Origin: Planctomycetota bacterium
Lineage (GTDB): Bacteria; Planctomycetota; PUPC01; JABMSA01; JAUWKK01
DNA length: 5,310 nt
NCBI GenBank assembly: GCA_030614245.1
Contig: JAUWKK010000217.1
Span: 1-5,310, forward strand
Direction: 5' to 3'
Every line of letters begins with the position of its first letter. Positions within the stretch are counted from its first letter, which is position 1. Below, piece after piece: positions 1-4,785 of this stretch. A model generated the notes under the pieces. That model searched no databases, had not been told where the DNA came from, and saw nothing but the letters and a program-made list of their open reading frames with translations. A program made the position numbers and the translations under genes.

Positions 1-472
1 CGCCCGTCTCCAGAGTCACCGGCTTCGTGCCGCCCGTGGCAGTGTCGCCCTTGTAGCCGGGGGGGGCTTCGGTGACCTTCAACTCGACCGCCGGCGGAAG
101 GGCGATCTCGATCACGTCGCCTTCGTACATGGTGACACTGATACTCTCATTCTCCTTGAGGAACTTGGCGAGCGGCTCCATGATGTTCTCGGAAACGGGC
201 ACTTGCTCGTAAGTCTCGGGGTCCATGAAGATGTAGCCGGAGCTGTCGCGATAGAGGTACTCGAGCTCTCTGCGCTCGACAATCGCTTGTTCGATAGGCT
301 CTTTCGCCCGGAAAGTGTGCTCGGCGATGGCGCCCGTGCGGAGGTTCCGCAGCTTCGTCTTGACGAAAGCGGGGCCCTTGCCGGGCTTCCTGTGATGAAA
401 CCAGATTATCTGGTGAACGACGTCATTGACGATGATCGTCATTCCGTTCTTCAGGTCATTGCTTGATATCAT
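1..472 (-). CDS. efp: Translation elongation factor P, C-terminus cut by window edge
   Basis: EF-P binds between the ribosomal P and E sites and speeds peptide bond formation at consecutive prolines. The 157 visible codons resemble Bacillus EF-P from the first residue (MISSNDLKNG). The N-terminal KOW-like domain (about 1-63) carries the conserved PGKG loop at 30-33; Lys32 is the position modified in many bacteria. A first OB domain follows (about 65-127). The start of the last OB domain has the family signature PGYKGDTATGGTKP at 138-151. EF-P is normally about 185-188 residues, so roughly 30 residues lie outside the window. The ATG at 470-472 is preceded by a strong GGAGG ribosome site. It is the last visible gene of a minus-strand run, 93 bp after an Xaa-Pro peptidase gene; that pairing is known from Bacillus (yqhT-efp). 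The Lys32 modification chemistry cannot be read here, since no modifying enzyme gene is in the window. Confidence 0.97.
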   Translation of the reverse strand, partial: MISSNDLKNGMTIIVNDVVHQIIWFHHRKPGKGPAFVKTKLRNLRTGAIAEHTFRAKEPIEQAIVERRELEYLYRDSSGYIFMDPETYEQVPVSENIMEPLAKFLKENESISVTMYEGDVIEIALPPAVELKVTEAPPGYKGDTATGGTKPVTLETG

Positions 473-476
473 CAAT

Positions 477-483
477 CTCCTCC
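477..483 (-). promoter_or_regulatory. Ribosome binding site of efp
   Basis: On the minus strand GGAGGAG ends four bases before the ATG at 472 (six bases if counted from the GGAGG core). This is close to the ideal anti-16S match and fixes the efp start over the TTG codon that lies at 473-475. Confidence 0.8.
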
Positions 484-507
484 GATTTACCCCTGGGTGC
501 AGCGGTC

Positions 508-546
508 AACGGTTTTCCGTTCACGTGCAAGCCGGGCTTGAACGTG
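508..546 (-). repeat. Two adjacent hairpins in the efp leader
   Basis: The 93 bp between the peptidase stop and efp hold two inverted repeats. The first, 522-546, is a 25-bp palindrome with one mismatched pair: arms CACGT-x-CAAGCC and GGCTTG-x-ACGTG around a single central G. The second, 508-521, has arms AACGG and CCGTT around a four-base loop. No T-run follows either hairpin on the minus strand, so neither is a normal intrinsic terminator. They could structure the efp leader, protect the mRNA, or be an old repeat insertion. Confidence 0.55.
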
Positions 547-565
547 CCACCCCGGCGGGCAGGTA

Positions 566-1693
566 TCACAGTCTCGAGCAGCGCATGCGGTCGAGGGCCT
601 TTGGTTCCGATGTGAGGACCTCATGGCCGCTTTCGGTGATGAGGACCATGTCTTCGATTCTGACGCCGCCCCAGCCCGCCCCGGCGGGCCGGCCCGGGAT
701 GTATATCCCAGGCTCGACTGTGAAGACCATTCCGGGTTCGAGCACGTCCTTCGACTCGGCGGCGATCCTCGGGCCTTCGTGGACTTCCATCCCCACGCCG
801 TGGCCGGTGCCGTGTTCGAAGCGTTTGCCGTAGCCCTTCGTCCTGATATACTCTCGCGCGGCGGCATCGACGTGCGAACACTCGACGCCGGGGGCGGCGG
901 CTTCGATACTCCGCCGCTGGGCCTCGAGAACAATCTCGTATATCCGCTTGAGCCTGGAGGGTATTTTAGGCGGGAGCAGTGTGCGTGTCAAGTCGCAATT
1001 ATAGAGGTCGCGGCGGGCGCCCCAATCGACGAGCACGGTCGATCCGCGTCTTGCGGGCCTGTCGGTGCAGCGAGCATGGGGCAGCGAGCCCCGGGCGCCT
1101 ACCGCCACTATCGATGGGAACGCATCCCGATCCGCACCGAGCCTGCGCATCTCGAAGCCGAGCCGCGCGGCGATCATTCGTTCCGACATCCCCGGCCTTA
1201 TCCGCCTGCGGGTGGCCCTGAAAGCTCTCTGAGCGATCTCGATGCACCGGCGGATCAGCTCGATCTCGCGCTCCGTCTTGATCAGACGCATCTTGCTCAC
1301 CAGCCCCTTCGCAGCCTTCAACTTGATGCCCTGCAACTCTTTCCGAAGGGCCTTGTACTCGGTCTGCATGAGCGAGCTAACTTCGCATAAGACGCCGGCA
1401 CAACGATGCTTGCGGGCCAAACGGCCCGATACTGCCTGGAGCGATTCAGTTCGCTTGACGACCTCGAAGTCGGGGGCTTCGGACTCCGCCTGCTCTGTGT
1501 AACGCGAATCCGTGATGATGTACTGCTTCTTCAGCCCGATGAAGAGGTAAGCGTCGTCGCCCATGTATCCGCTGAGATACCTAACGTGCACCGGATTCGA
1601 GACGATGAGCGCCCGCTGGGAGCGCTTCTTAAGATGTGAGCGAATCTCCTCGCAGCGCTGTGCTGATTCGTCTCGAATCGCTCTTCGACTCAT
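566..1693 (-). CDS. pepP: M24B metallopeptidase, aminopeptidase P / Xaa-Pro peptidase family
   Basis: This 375-residue cytosolic enzyme probably removes an N-terminal residue preceding proline, using two metal ions. An N-terminal creatinase-like domain (about 10-135) precedes a C-terminal pita-bread catalytic domain (about 140-370). All five M24 metal ligands are visible: Asp223 (VLVDWGA), Asp234 (YNCDLTRT), His298 (HGTGHGVG), Glu327 (TVEPGIY) and Glu347 (VRIEDMV). The catalytic-site histidines His206 (SLPHARCTDR) and His305 (EVHEGP) are also present. The length fits the short Bacillus YqhT-like group rather than the 441-residue E. coli PepP. The ATG at 1691-1693 has GAGG seven bases upstream. 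It lies 42 bp after pyrD and 93 bp before efp, so co-transcription is likely. An unusual loop, RPAGAG at 335-340, is inserted between YIPG and WGGVRIED and is encoded by a palindrome. Whether it is an aminopeptidase or a dipeptidase (pepQ-like) cannot be settled from sequence. Confidence 0.93.
   Translation of the reverse strand: MSRRAIRDESAQRCEEIRSHLKKRSQRALIVSNPVHVRYLSGYMGDDAYLFIGLKKQYIITDSRYTEQAESEAPDFEVVKRTESLQAVSGRLARKHRCAGVLCEVSSLMQTEYKALRKELQGIKLKAAKGLVSKMRLIKTEREIELIRRCIEIAQRAFRATRRRIRPGMSERMIAARLGFEMRRLGADRDAFPSIVAVGARGSLPHARCTDRPARRGSTVLVDWGARRDLYNCDLTRTLLPPKIPSRLKRIYEIVLEAQRRSIEAAAPGVECSHVDAAAREYIRTKGYGKRFEHGTGHGVGMEVHEGPRIAAESKDVLEPGMVFTVEPGIYIPGRPAGAGWGGVRIEDMVLITESGHEVLTSEPKALDRMRCSRL
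674..689. repeat. Short palindrome inside the peptidase gene
   Basis: Arms GCCCGCC and GGCGGGC surround a two-base centre. The arms are identical to those of the intergenic palindrome at 1705-1726. On the coding strand it encodes most of the RPAGAG loop. Relatives usually run directly from YIPG-like to GGVRIED-like sequence, so this looks like an in-frame insertion. Confidence 0.6.
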
Positions 1694-1704
1694 ATCCAGT
1701 CCTC

Positions 1705-1726
1705 GCCCGCCTCAGGATGGGCGGGC
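1705..1726. repeat. Intergenic palindrome between pyrD and the peptidase gene
   Basis: A seven-base arm GCCCGCC (1705-1711) is repeated inverted as GGCGGGC (1720-1726) around an eight-base loop. It fills half of the 42-bp spacer and ends 11 bases before the peptidase ATG, so in the mRNA it would form a hairpin next to, and partly over, the ribosome site. No T-run follows, so it is not a standard terminator. Confidence 0.6.
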
Positions 1727-1735
1727 CGCAATGTA

Positions 1736-2695
1736 CTAGTGTAGGGGCGTTTCGCGAAGCGCCCCTACTATGTCGGCCAGGTTCTCAATGTGCTCTTCGG
1801 CAAGGCGGTTCCGCAGACCGGCCACAATTTCGGTGCAAACGCTATAATTCCGGAACAGAGCGGTGCCGACGCCCACCGCTGAAGCTCCCGCGATGATGAA
1901 CTGCAGCGCATCATCGGCGCACGTGATGCCGCCCATGCCGATGATCGGCGTGCCGGTCTCTCGTGCGGCCAGGTAGACGCGGTGAACGAGCAGCACGGCG
2001 ATCGGCCGGATGGCAGGCCCTGAGAGCCCGCCGACGCGATTGCCCAGCAGCGGCCGCCGGGTGCGCGTGTCGATTACCATGCCGGGCAGCGTGTTGATCA
2101 GCGAGATGATGTCCGCCCCGGCTTCTATGCACGCCTGTGCGACGGCGGTGATGTCGGGCGCCGCCGGCGTCAGCTTCGCGATGACGGGCAGTTGCGTGGC
2201 GTTTCTCACGTTGGCGACCGCCTTTGCGGCGGTCTCGGGCTGCGAGCCGAACGCCATGCCGCCTCTCTTCACGTTTGGACAGGAGATATTAACCTCGAGA
2301 GCGCTCAGCACATTTGCATTATCCGAGTTCGAGATCGTCTCGGCCACTCGGGCGTATTCATCGAACGAATGCCCGGCAATAATGGCGATCAGCCTCGGGC
2401 CGAGATCGCGCAAGTTCGGCAGGATTTTCTCGACGAAAGCGTCGACGCCCGGATTCTGCAAGCCGATGCTGTTGAGCATACCCGATGGCGTCTCGGCCAC
2501 GCGGGGCGGCGGATTGCCCAGACGCGGCTCGAGCGTTATGCCCTTGAGCACGATAGCTCCCGGCGACCGGCGGTCGAAGTCGTGGATGCGCGAGAACTCC
2601 TCGCCGAAACCGAACGTTCCGGACGCGATCACGACCGGATTGGCCAGCTTCACGCCTGCCAGGTCCACTTCAAGGTTGACTTTTCCCGGCTCCAT
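1736..2695 (-). CDS. pyrD: Dihydroorotate dehydrogenase, class 1B catalytic subunit
   Basis: PyrD oxidises dihydroorotate to orotate with FMN, the fourth step of pyrimidine synthesis; in class 1B enzymes the electrons leave through PyrK to NAD+. The 319-residue TIM-barrel protein is close to the usual 305-315. Visible family motifs are ASGTFGFGEE (24-33), Lys51 in LKGIT, the substrate loop MLNSIGLQNPG (73-83), and NISCPNVKRGG (136-145), where Cys139 is the catalytic base typical of class 1 (class 2 has Ser). Also present are AKLTP with Lys174, NTLPGM (201-206), GGLSGPAI (222-229), the phosphate-binding IIGMGGI (251-257) and GTALF (277-281). No N-terminal membrane helix is present, which agrees with a soluble class 1 enzyme. 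The ATG at 2693-2695 has GAGGT just upstream, overlapping the last codons of pyrK; the genes are 10 bp apart and surely co-translated. The last ten codons coincide with a palindrome that may have replaced the original 3' end. Confidence 0.97.
   Translation of the reverse strand: MEPGKVNLEVDLAGVKLANPVVIASGTFGFGEEFSRIHDFDRRSPGAIVLKGITLEPRLGNPPPRVAETPSGMLNSIGLQNPGVDAFVEKILPNLRDLGPRLIAIIAGHSFDEYARVAETISNSDNANVLSALEVNISCPNVKRGGMAFGSQPETAAKAVANVRNATQLPVIAKLTPAAPDITAVAQACIEAGADIISLINTLPGMVIDTRTRRPLLGNRVGGLSGPAIRPIAVLLVHRVYLAARETGTPIIGMGGITCADDALQFIIAGASAVGVGTALFRNYSVCTEIVAGLRNRLAEEHIENLADIVGALRETPLH
1741..1768. repeat. 28-bp near-perfect palindrome at the 3' end of pyrD
   Basis: Arms GTAGGGGCG (1741-1749) and CGCCCCTAC (1760-1768) flank a centre that is itself palindromic (TCGCGA). 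The only irregularity is one T/G pair. It overlaps the last pyrD codons (VGALRETPL). It lacks a following T-run on either strand, so I read it as a REP-like element or mRNA-stabilising hairpin rather than a terminator. I recall similar TAGGGGCG...CGCCCCTA palindromes as dispersed repeats in other genomes, but could not check this here. Confidence 0.65.
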
Positions 2696-2705
2696 AGTAC
2701 CTCGA

Positions 2706-3542
2706 TTACCAGATCACATCCGCCGCGTTGAATACTGGGCCGTCGACGCAGACACGCTTGTATGCCGGCTGTCCGTCGACGAGAATCCGGCATGCGCATC
2801 CCGCGCAGGCTCCTATGCCGCATCCCATTCGTTCTTCCATTGACACCTGGCATGGGATGCCGGCCTCTGCGGCGAGTTCGGCGACTCTTTCGAGCATCGG
2901 CCTCGGGCCGCACGCGAGGACGAGCGCGGCGTTGCGGCGGGCCTTCAGTCGTTCGGCCAGCAGGTCTGTCACGAACCCCGTGCAGCATCCGTCGCGCGGC
3001 TGCATAGTCGCCACGAGCGAGTCGGCTCCTATAGCGGCCAGTTCGGTCAGTTCGTTCATGCCGTCAGGGCGTAGCTGCATATCGAGTGGGACATCGTGCT
3101 CGAAGCCGGCAAATGCGGTGACTTGCCGCCCCTGGCGGACGAGCCGCTCGGCAAGGAACGGCAGGACGGCCGCGCCGGTGCCGCCCCCGACTATGAACGC
3201 CGGCACGGGCTCGCCCTCGATATCGAAGCCGTTGCCGATCGGCCCCATCACGTCGATGAGCTCGCCCGGCTTACAGCCGCGAAACACCCGCGTGCCGTGG
3301 CCCACCACCTTGACGAGCGCGCAGACAGTGTCGCCGGCGACCCGATGGATGGAGAACGGCCGGCGCAGCATCATTTGGCTGTCAGGCTGTATCAGATTGA
3401 TGAACTGCCCCGGGCGCGCGGCAGCGGCGATCCGGCTTTCCCGCAGCGAGAGGACATAATGATCGCCCTCGCGCGGCTCGACAGCCGTCACGGCAACACG
3501 CGCCGCATATACGACGGAGCGGGCGGCGGAGTCTGATGTCAA
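2706..3542 (-). CDS. pyrK: Dihydroorotate dehydrogenase electron transfer subunit
   Basis: PyrK carries FAD and a [2Fe-2S] cluster and passes electrons from PyrD's FMN to NAD+. From the TTG at 3540-3542 the protein is 278 residues, near the usual 250-280. A ferredoxin-reductase β-barrel (about 10-105) contains the FAD motif RRPFSIH (60-66) and GPIGNGF (100-106). An NAD-binding domain follows, with VGGGTGAAVLPF (118-129) and ACGPRPML (210-217). The C-terminal cluster domain has MEERMGCGIGACAGC with Cys241, Cys246, Cys249 and, after YKR, Cys265 (VCVDGPVF), the standard ligand spacing. The frame stays open 46 codons further upstream to an ATG at 3680, but that stretch is repeat and hairpin DNA unlike any PyrK; TTG with GGAGA seven bases upstream is the better start. 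It is the first gene of the run and is directly coupled to pyrD. Confidence 0.96.
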   Translation of the reverse strand: MTSDSAARSVVYAARVAVTAVEPREGDHYVLSLRESRIAAAARPGQFINLIQPDSQMMLRRPFSIHRVAGDTVCALVKVVGHGTRVFRGCKPGELIDVMGPIGNGFDIEGEPVPAFIVGGGTGAAVLPFLAERLVRQGRQVTAFAGFEHDVPLDMQLRPDGMNELTELAAIGADSLVATMQPRDGCCTGFVTDLLAERLKARRNAALVLACGPRPMLERVAELAAEAGIPCQVSMEERMGCGIGACAGCACRILVDGQPAYKRVCVDGPVFNAADVIW

Positions 3543-3549
3543 GATTGAA

Positions 3550-3554
3550 TCTCC
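3550..3554 (-). promoter_or_regulatory. Ribosome binding site deciding the pyrK TTG start
   Basis: GGAGA on the minus strand lies seven bases before TTG at 3542. The resulting N-terminus (MTSDSAARSVVYAARV) leads straight into the first β-strand of the PyrK fold, whereas the upstream extension shows no family similarity. Confidence 0.65.
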
Positions 3555-3563
3555 GCGATAAGA

Positions 3564-3594
3564 AGTAAACAGTGAAGACCACTGACCACTGATT
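3564..3594. repeat. Short degenerate tract of the ACTGACCACTG repeat type
   Basis: The stretch reads AGTAAACAGTGAAGACC followed by ACTGACCACTGATT. Units CTGACCA (3582-3588) and CTGATTG (3589-3595) are in 7-bp register. The units match the larger array at 4697-4773 in sequence, period and orientation. Confidence 0.55.
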
Positions 3595-3603
3595 GCATTC
3601 TTG

Positions 3604-3619
3604 CCTGCCGGTGGGCAGG
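3604..3619. repeat. Short GC palindrome upstream of pyrK
   Basis: CCTGCC (3604-3609) and GGCAGG (3614-3619) flank the four-base loop GGTG. It lies next to the heptad tract and is of the same size class as the palindromes at 674-689, 1705-1726 and 3922-3961. Confidence 0.55.
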
Positions 3620-3785
3620 GCCGGGCACATAATAACAGGAAGGGCTTGAGGTTTCCAGACCCGCATTCCGGCGGCGGCAATTCTGGGTGGGGCGGCCTGT
3701 CGATGTTTTGCGATTCCCGGGGGCCGGCCTGCTCGAGAGGGCGTTTCCCCTTGAACTTGCCCGTCCGGTTCCCGATAATTGACTG

Positions 3786-3865
3786 TCATGCTGAGCGCTG
3801 AGCGAAGCATGTTCCATGATTTGGACGTCTGCTGCGCTAAAGATTCTTCGCTTCGCTCGGAATGA
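3786..3865. repeat. MITE-like inverted repeat ahead of the CPBP protease gene
   Basis: The left end (3786-3810) reads TCATGCTGAGCG, then CTGAGCGAAGCAT. The right end (3841-3865), read in reverse complement, is TCATTCCGAGCGAAGCGAAG then AATCT. The ends match apart from a few substitutions and a two-base insertion, with about 30 bp between them. Elements of the TCATTCTGAGCGAAGCGAAGAATCT type are, to my knowledge, common dispersed repeats in many bacterial genomes. There is no coding capacity. The right end stops three bases before the GGAG of the downstream gene (3869-3872), so it would lie in that gene's 5' leader. Confidence 0.7.
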
Positions 3866-3881
3866 TTTGGAGTGAGTATCG

Positions 3882-4694
3882 ATGGCTAAGAAATCGAAAA
3901 CATCCGGACGTGGGGGCAGTTTCCGCCAGAGGCGGACGAGCGCCTGCCGGCCAAAGGCCGGAAACGCCCCAGCCCCCAGCGGCTGGCAGGGATATCTGCA
4001 CGAGACGTGCGGCCTGCCGCTGAGCCTGCTGTTCATTGCGCCGATGCTGATCGGCTATGAAGCGGGTCTGATGCTCATCAGTCCCGACCGGCAGAGCTGG
4101 GCCGGCGGCGTGGTGAGGGAGACGCTTTTCAATCTGCTCGGCTCGGACGGAATGGTGGTGCTGAACGTCGTCGTGCTGGGAGGGGTGCTGGCGGGCTTCT
4201 GGTGGCTGAAACGCCGGCGGAGCATGCACATTCGGTATTACCCCGTGCTGCTCGTGGAGAGTGCGGTGTATGCGTTTTTCTTCGGCTGGATGGTGCTGGC
4301 GGTGATAGACATCGCCCAGTTGCCTGTGGCGATGGGCAGGCTGGAGAATGCGATCGGGAAGACGGCCGACAACGTGGTGCTGTCGATCGGCGCCGGCGTG
4401 TATGAGGAGATCGTCTTCCGGGTGCTGTTGATGACCGGCATCTGCATGCTGGTGCGGAAGGGCTGGGATACGAGGCCGGCGGTTGCGGCGGGTCTCGCGG
4501 TGGTCATTTCATCGCTGATATTCGCCGCGTGCCATCACATCGGTTCGGCGGGCGACCCGTTCCGATGGCACGCATTCAGCTTCAGGTTCGTATCCGGCTC
4601 GCTTTTCGGGGTGATCTATCTCTGCCGCGGCCTGGCCGTTGCCGCATACACGCACGCCTTCTACGATATTATTGTCACACTCGGCAGGACATGA
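3882..4694 (+). CDS. CPBP family intramembrane glutamic endopeptidase (CAAX/Abi type)
   Basis: This 270-residue integral membrane protein carries the three motifs of the CPBP (Rce1-like) protease family: EEIVFR at 175-180 (catalytic Glu175-Glu176, Arg180), FAACH at 214-218 with His218 (a second His follows at 219), and HAFYD at 258-262. Hydrophobic segments at about 45-66, 91-108, 121-145, 166-190, 199-217, 232-247 and 249-266 suggest six or seven membrane helices. In bacteria such proteins process peptides, confer bacteriocin self-immunity, or have no known target; nothing nearby names the substrate. Residues 1-35 are basic and low in complexity (MAKKSKTSGRGGSFRQRR), and two palindromes encode part of them, so this tail may be a late addition. 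The ATG at 3882 has GGAG nine bases upstream. The gene stands alone, divergent from pyrK and convergent with clpX, with heptad repeats on both sides. Confidence 0.9.
   Translation: MAKKSKTSGRGGSFRQRRTSACRPKAGNAPAPSGWQGYLHETCGLPLSLLFIAPMLIGYEAGLMLISPDRQSWAGGVVRETLFNLLGSDGMVVLNVVVLGGVLAGFWWLKRRRSMHIRYYPVLLVESAVYAFFFGWMVLAVIDIAQLPVAMGRLENAIGKTADNVVLSIGAGVYEEIVFRVLLMTGICMLVRKGWDTRPAVAAGLAVVISSLIFAACHHIGSAGDPFRWHAFSFRFVSGSLFGVIYLCRGLAVAAYTHAFYDIIVTLGRT
3922..3961. repeat. Two palindromes within the 5' coding end of the CPBP gene
   Basis: The first (3922-3936) is TCCGCC, AGA, GGCGGA. The second (3947-3961) is CCGGCC, AAA, GGCCGG. They encode residues 14-19 (FRQRRT) and 22-27 (CRPKAG), in the non-membrane tail where family members show no conservation. 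Both have six-base arms and three-base centres. Confidence 0.55.
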
Positions 4695-4696
4695 TT

Positions 4697-4773
4697 CAGT
4701 AATCAGTTATCAGTAAACTGGCCACTGAACACTGGCCACTGGATACTGGCCACTGGATACTGGCCACTGACGG
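4697..4773. repeat. Heptad tandem repeat array between the CPBP gene and clpX
   Basis: Eleven consecutive 7-bp units fill the convergent spacer: CAGTAAT, CAGTTAT, CAGTAAA, CTGGCCA, CTGAACA, CTGGCCA, CTGGATA, CTGGCCA, CTGGATA, CTGGCCA, CTGACGG. In the centre CTGGCCA alternates with CTGGATA or CTGAACA, giving an exact 14-bp period over part of the array. There are no spacers, so it is not CRISPR, and it has neither a hairpin with T-run nor an open gene. Similar units occur at 3564-3594. Confidence 0.85.
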
Positions 4774-4785
4774 GAGCGCCGCATC

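Larger units (their letters stand above)
3543..3881. other. Divergent, repeat-rich intergenic region between pyrK and the CPBP protease gene
   Basis: This 339-bp stretch separates divergently read genes and should hold both promoters. It contains, in order: the pyrK ribosome site, a short tract of heptad-like repeats (3564-3594), a GC palindrome (3604-3619), about 165 bp with no structure I recognise (3621-3785), and a MITE-like inverted repeat (3786-3865). Open frames cross it by chance but show no coding character. I could not identify a convincing -35/-10 pair: TTGACT at 3779-3784 resembles a -35 box, but no matching -10 box follows at normal distance. Confidence 0.7.

Noticed and set aside
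59..66. Run of eight G (C on the coding strand) in efp as a phase-variation site
   Set aside because: It encodes conserved APPG residues in an essential-type housekeeping protein; composition explains it.
623..1390. Long plus-strand open frame (255 codons) opposite the peptidase gene
   Set aside because: It is the antisense shadow of a gene with all M24 catalytic residues; its translation shows no family motif and GC-rich codon use explains the open frame.
1741..1768. Rho-independent terminator at the end of pyrD
   Set aside because: The stem is strong but no run of T follows on the minus strand, and the stem lies inside the coding sequence with another gene 42 bp downstream.
2010..2843. 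Long plus-strand open frame opposite pyrD and pyrK
   Set aside because: It spans the pyrD/pyrK junction on the opposite strand and has no recognisable domain.
2728..3459. Plus-strand open frame of 243 codons opposite pyrK
   Set aside because: Antisense shadow rich in Ser, Pro and Arg, without motifs; pyrK on the other strand is certain.
3601..3801. Small plus-strand open frame of 66 codons upstream of the CPBP gene
   Set aside because: It covers a palindrome and the start of the MITE-like repeat, lacks a ribosome site, and has no recognisable sequence.
3779..3807. Promoter for the CPBP gene based on TTGACT at 3779-3784
   Set aside because: No -10-like hexamer lies 16-18 bp downstream; that position is inside the GC-rich left arm of the inverted repeat.
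4697..4773. Possible CRISPR array or terminator
   Set aside because: The units are 7 bp without spacers, so not CRISPR; there is no GC hairpin followed by a T-run, so not an intrinsic terminator.
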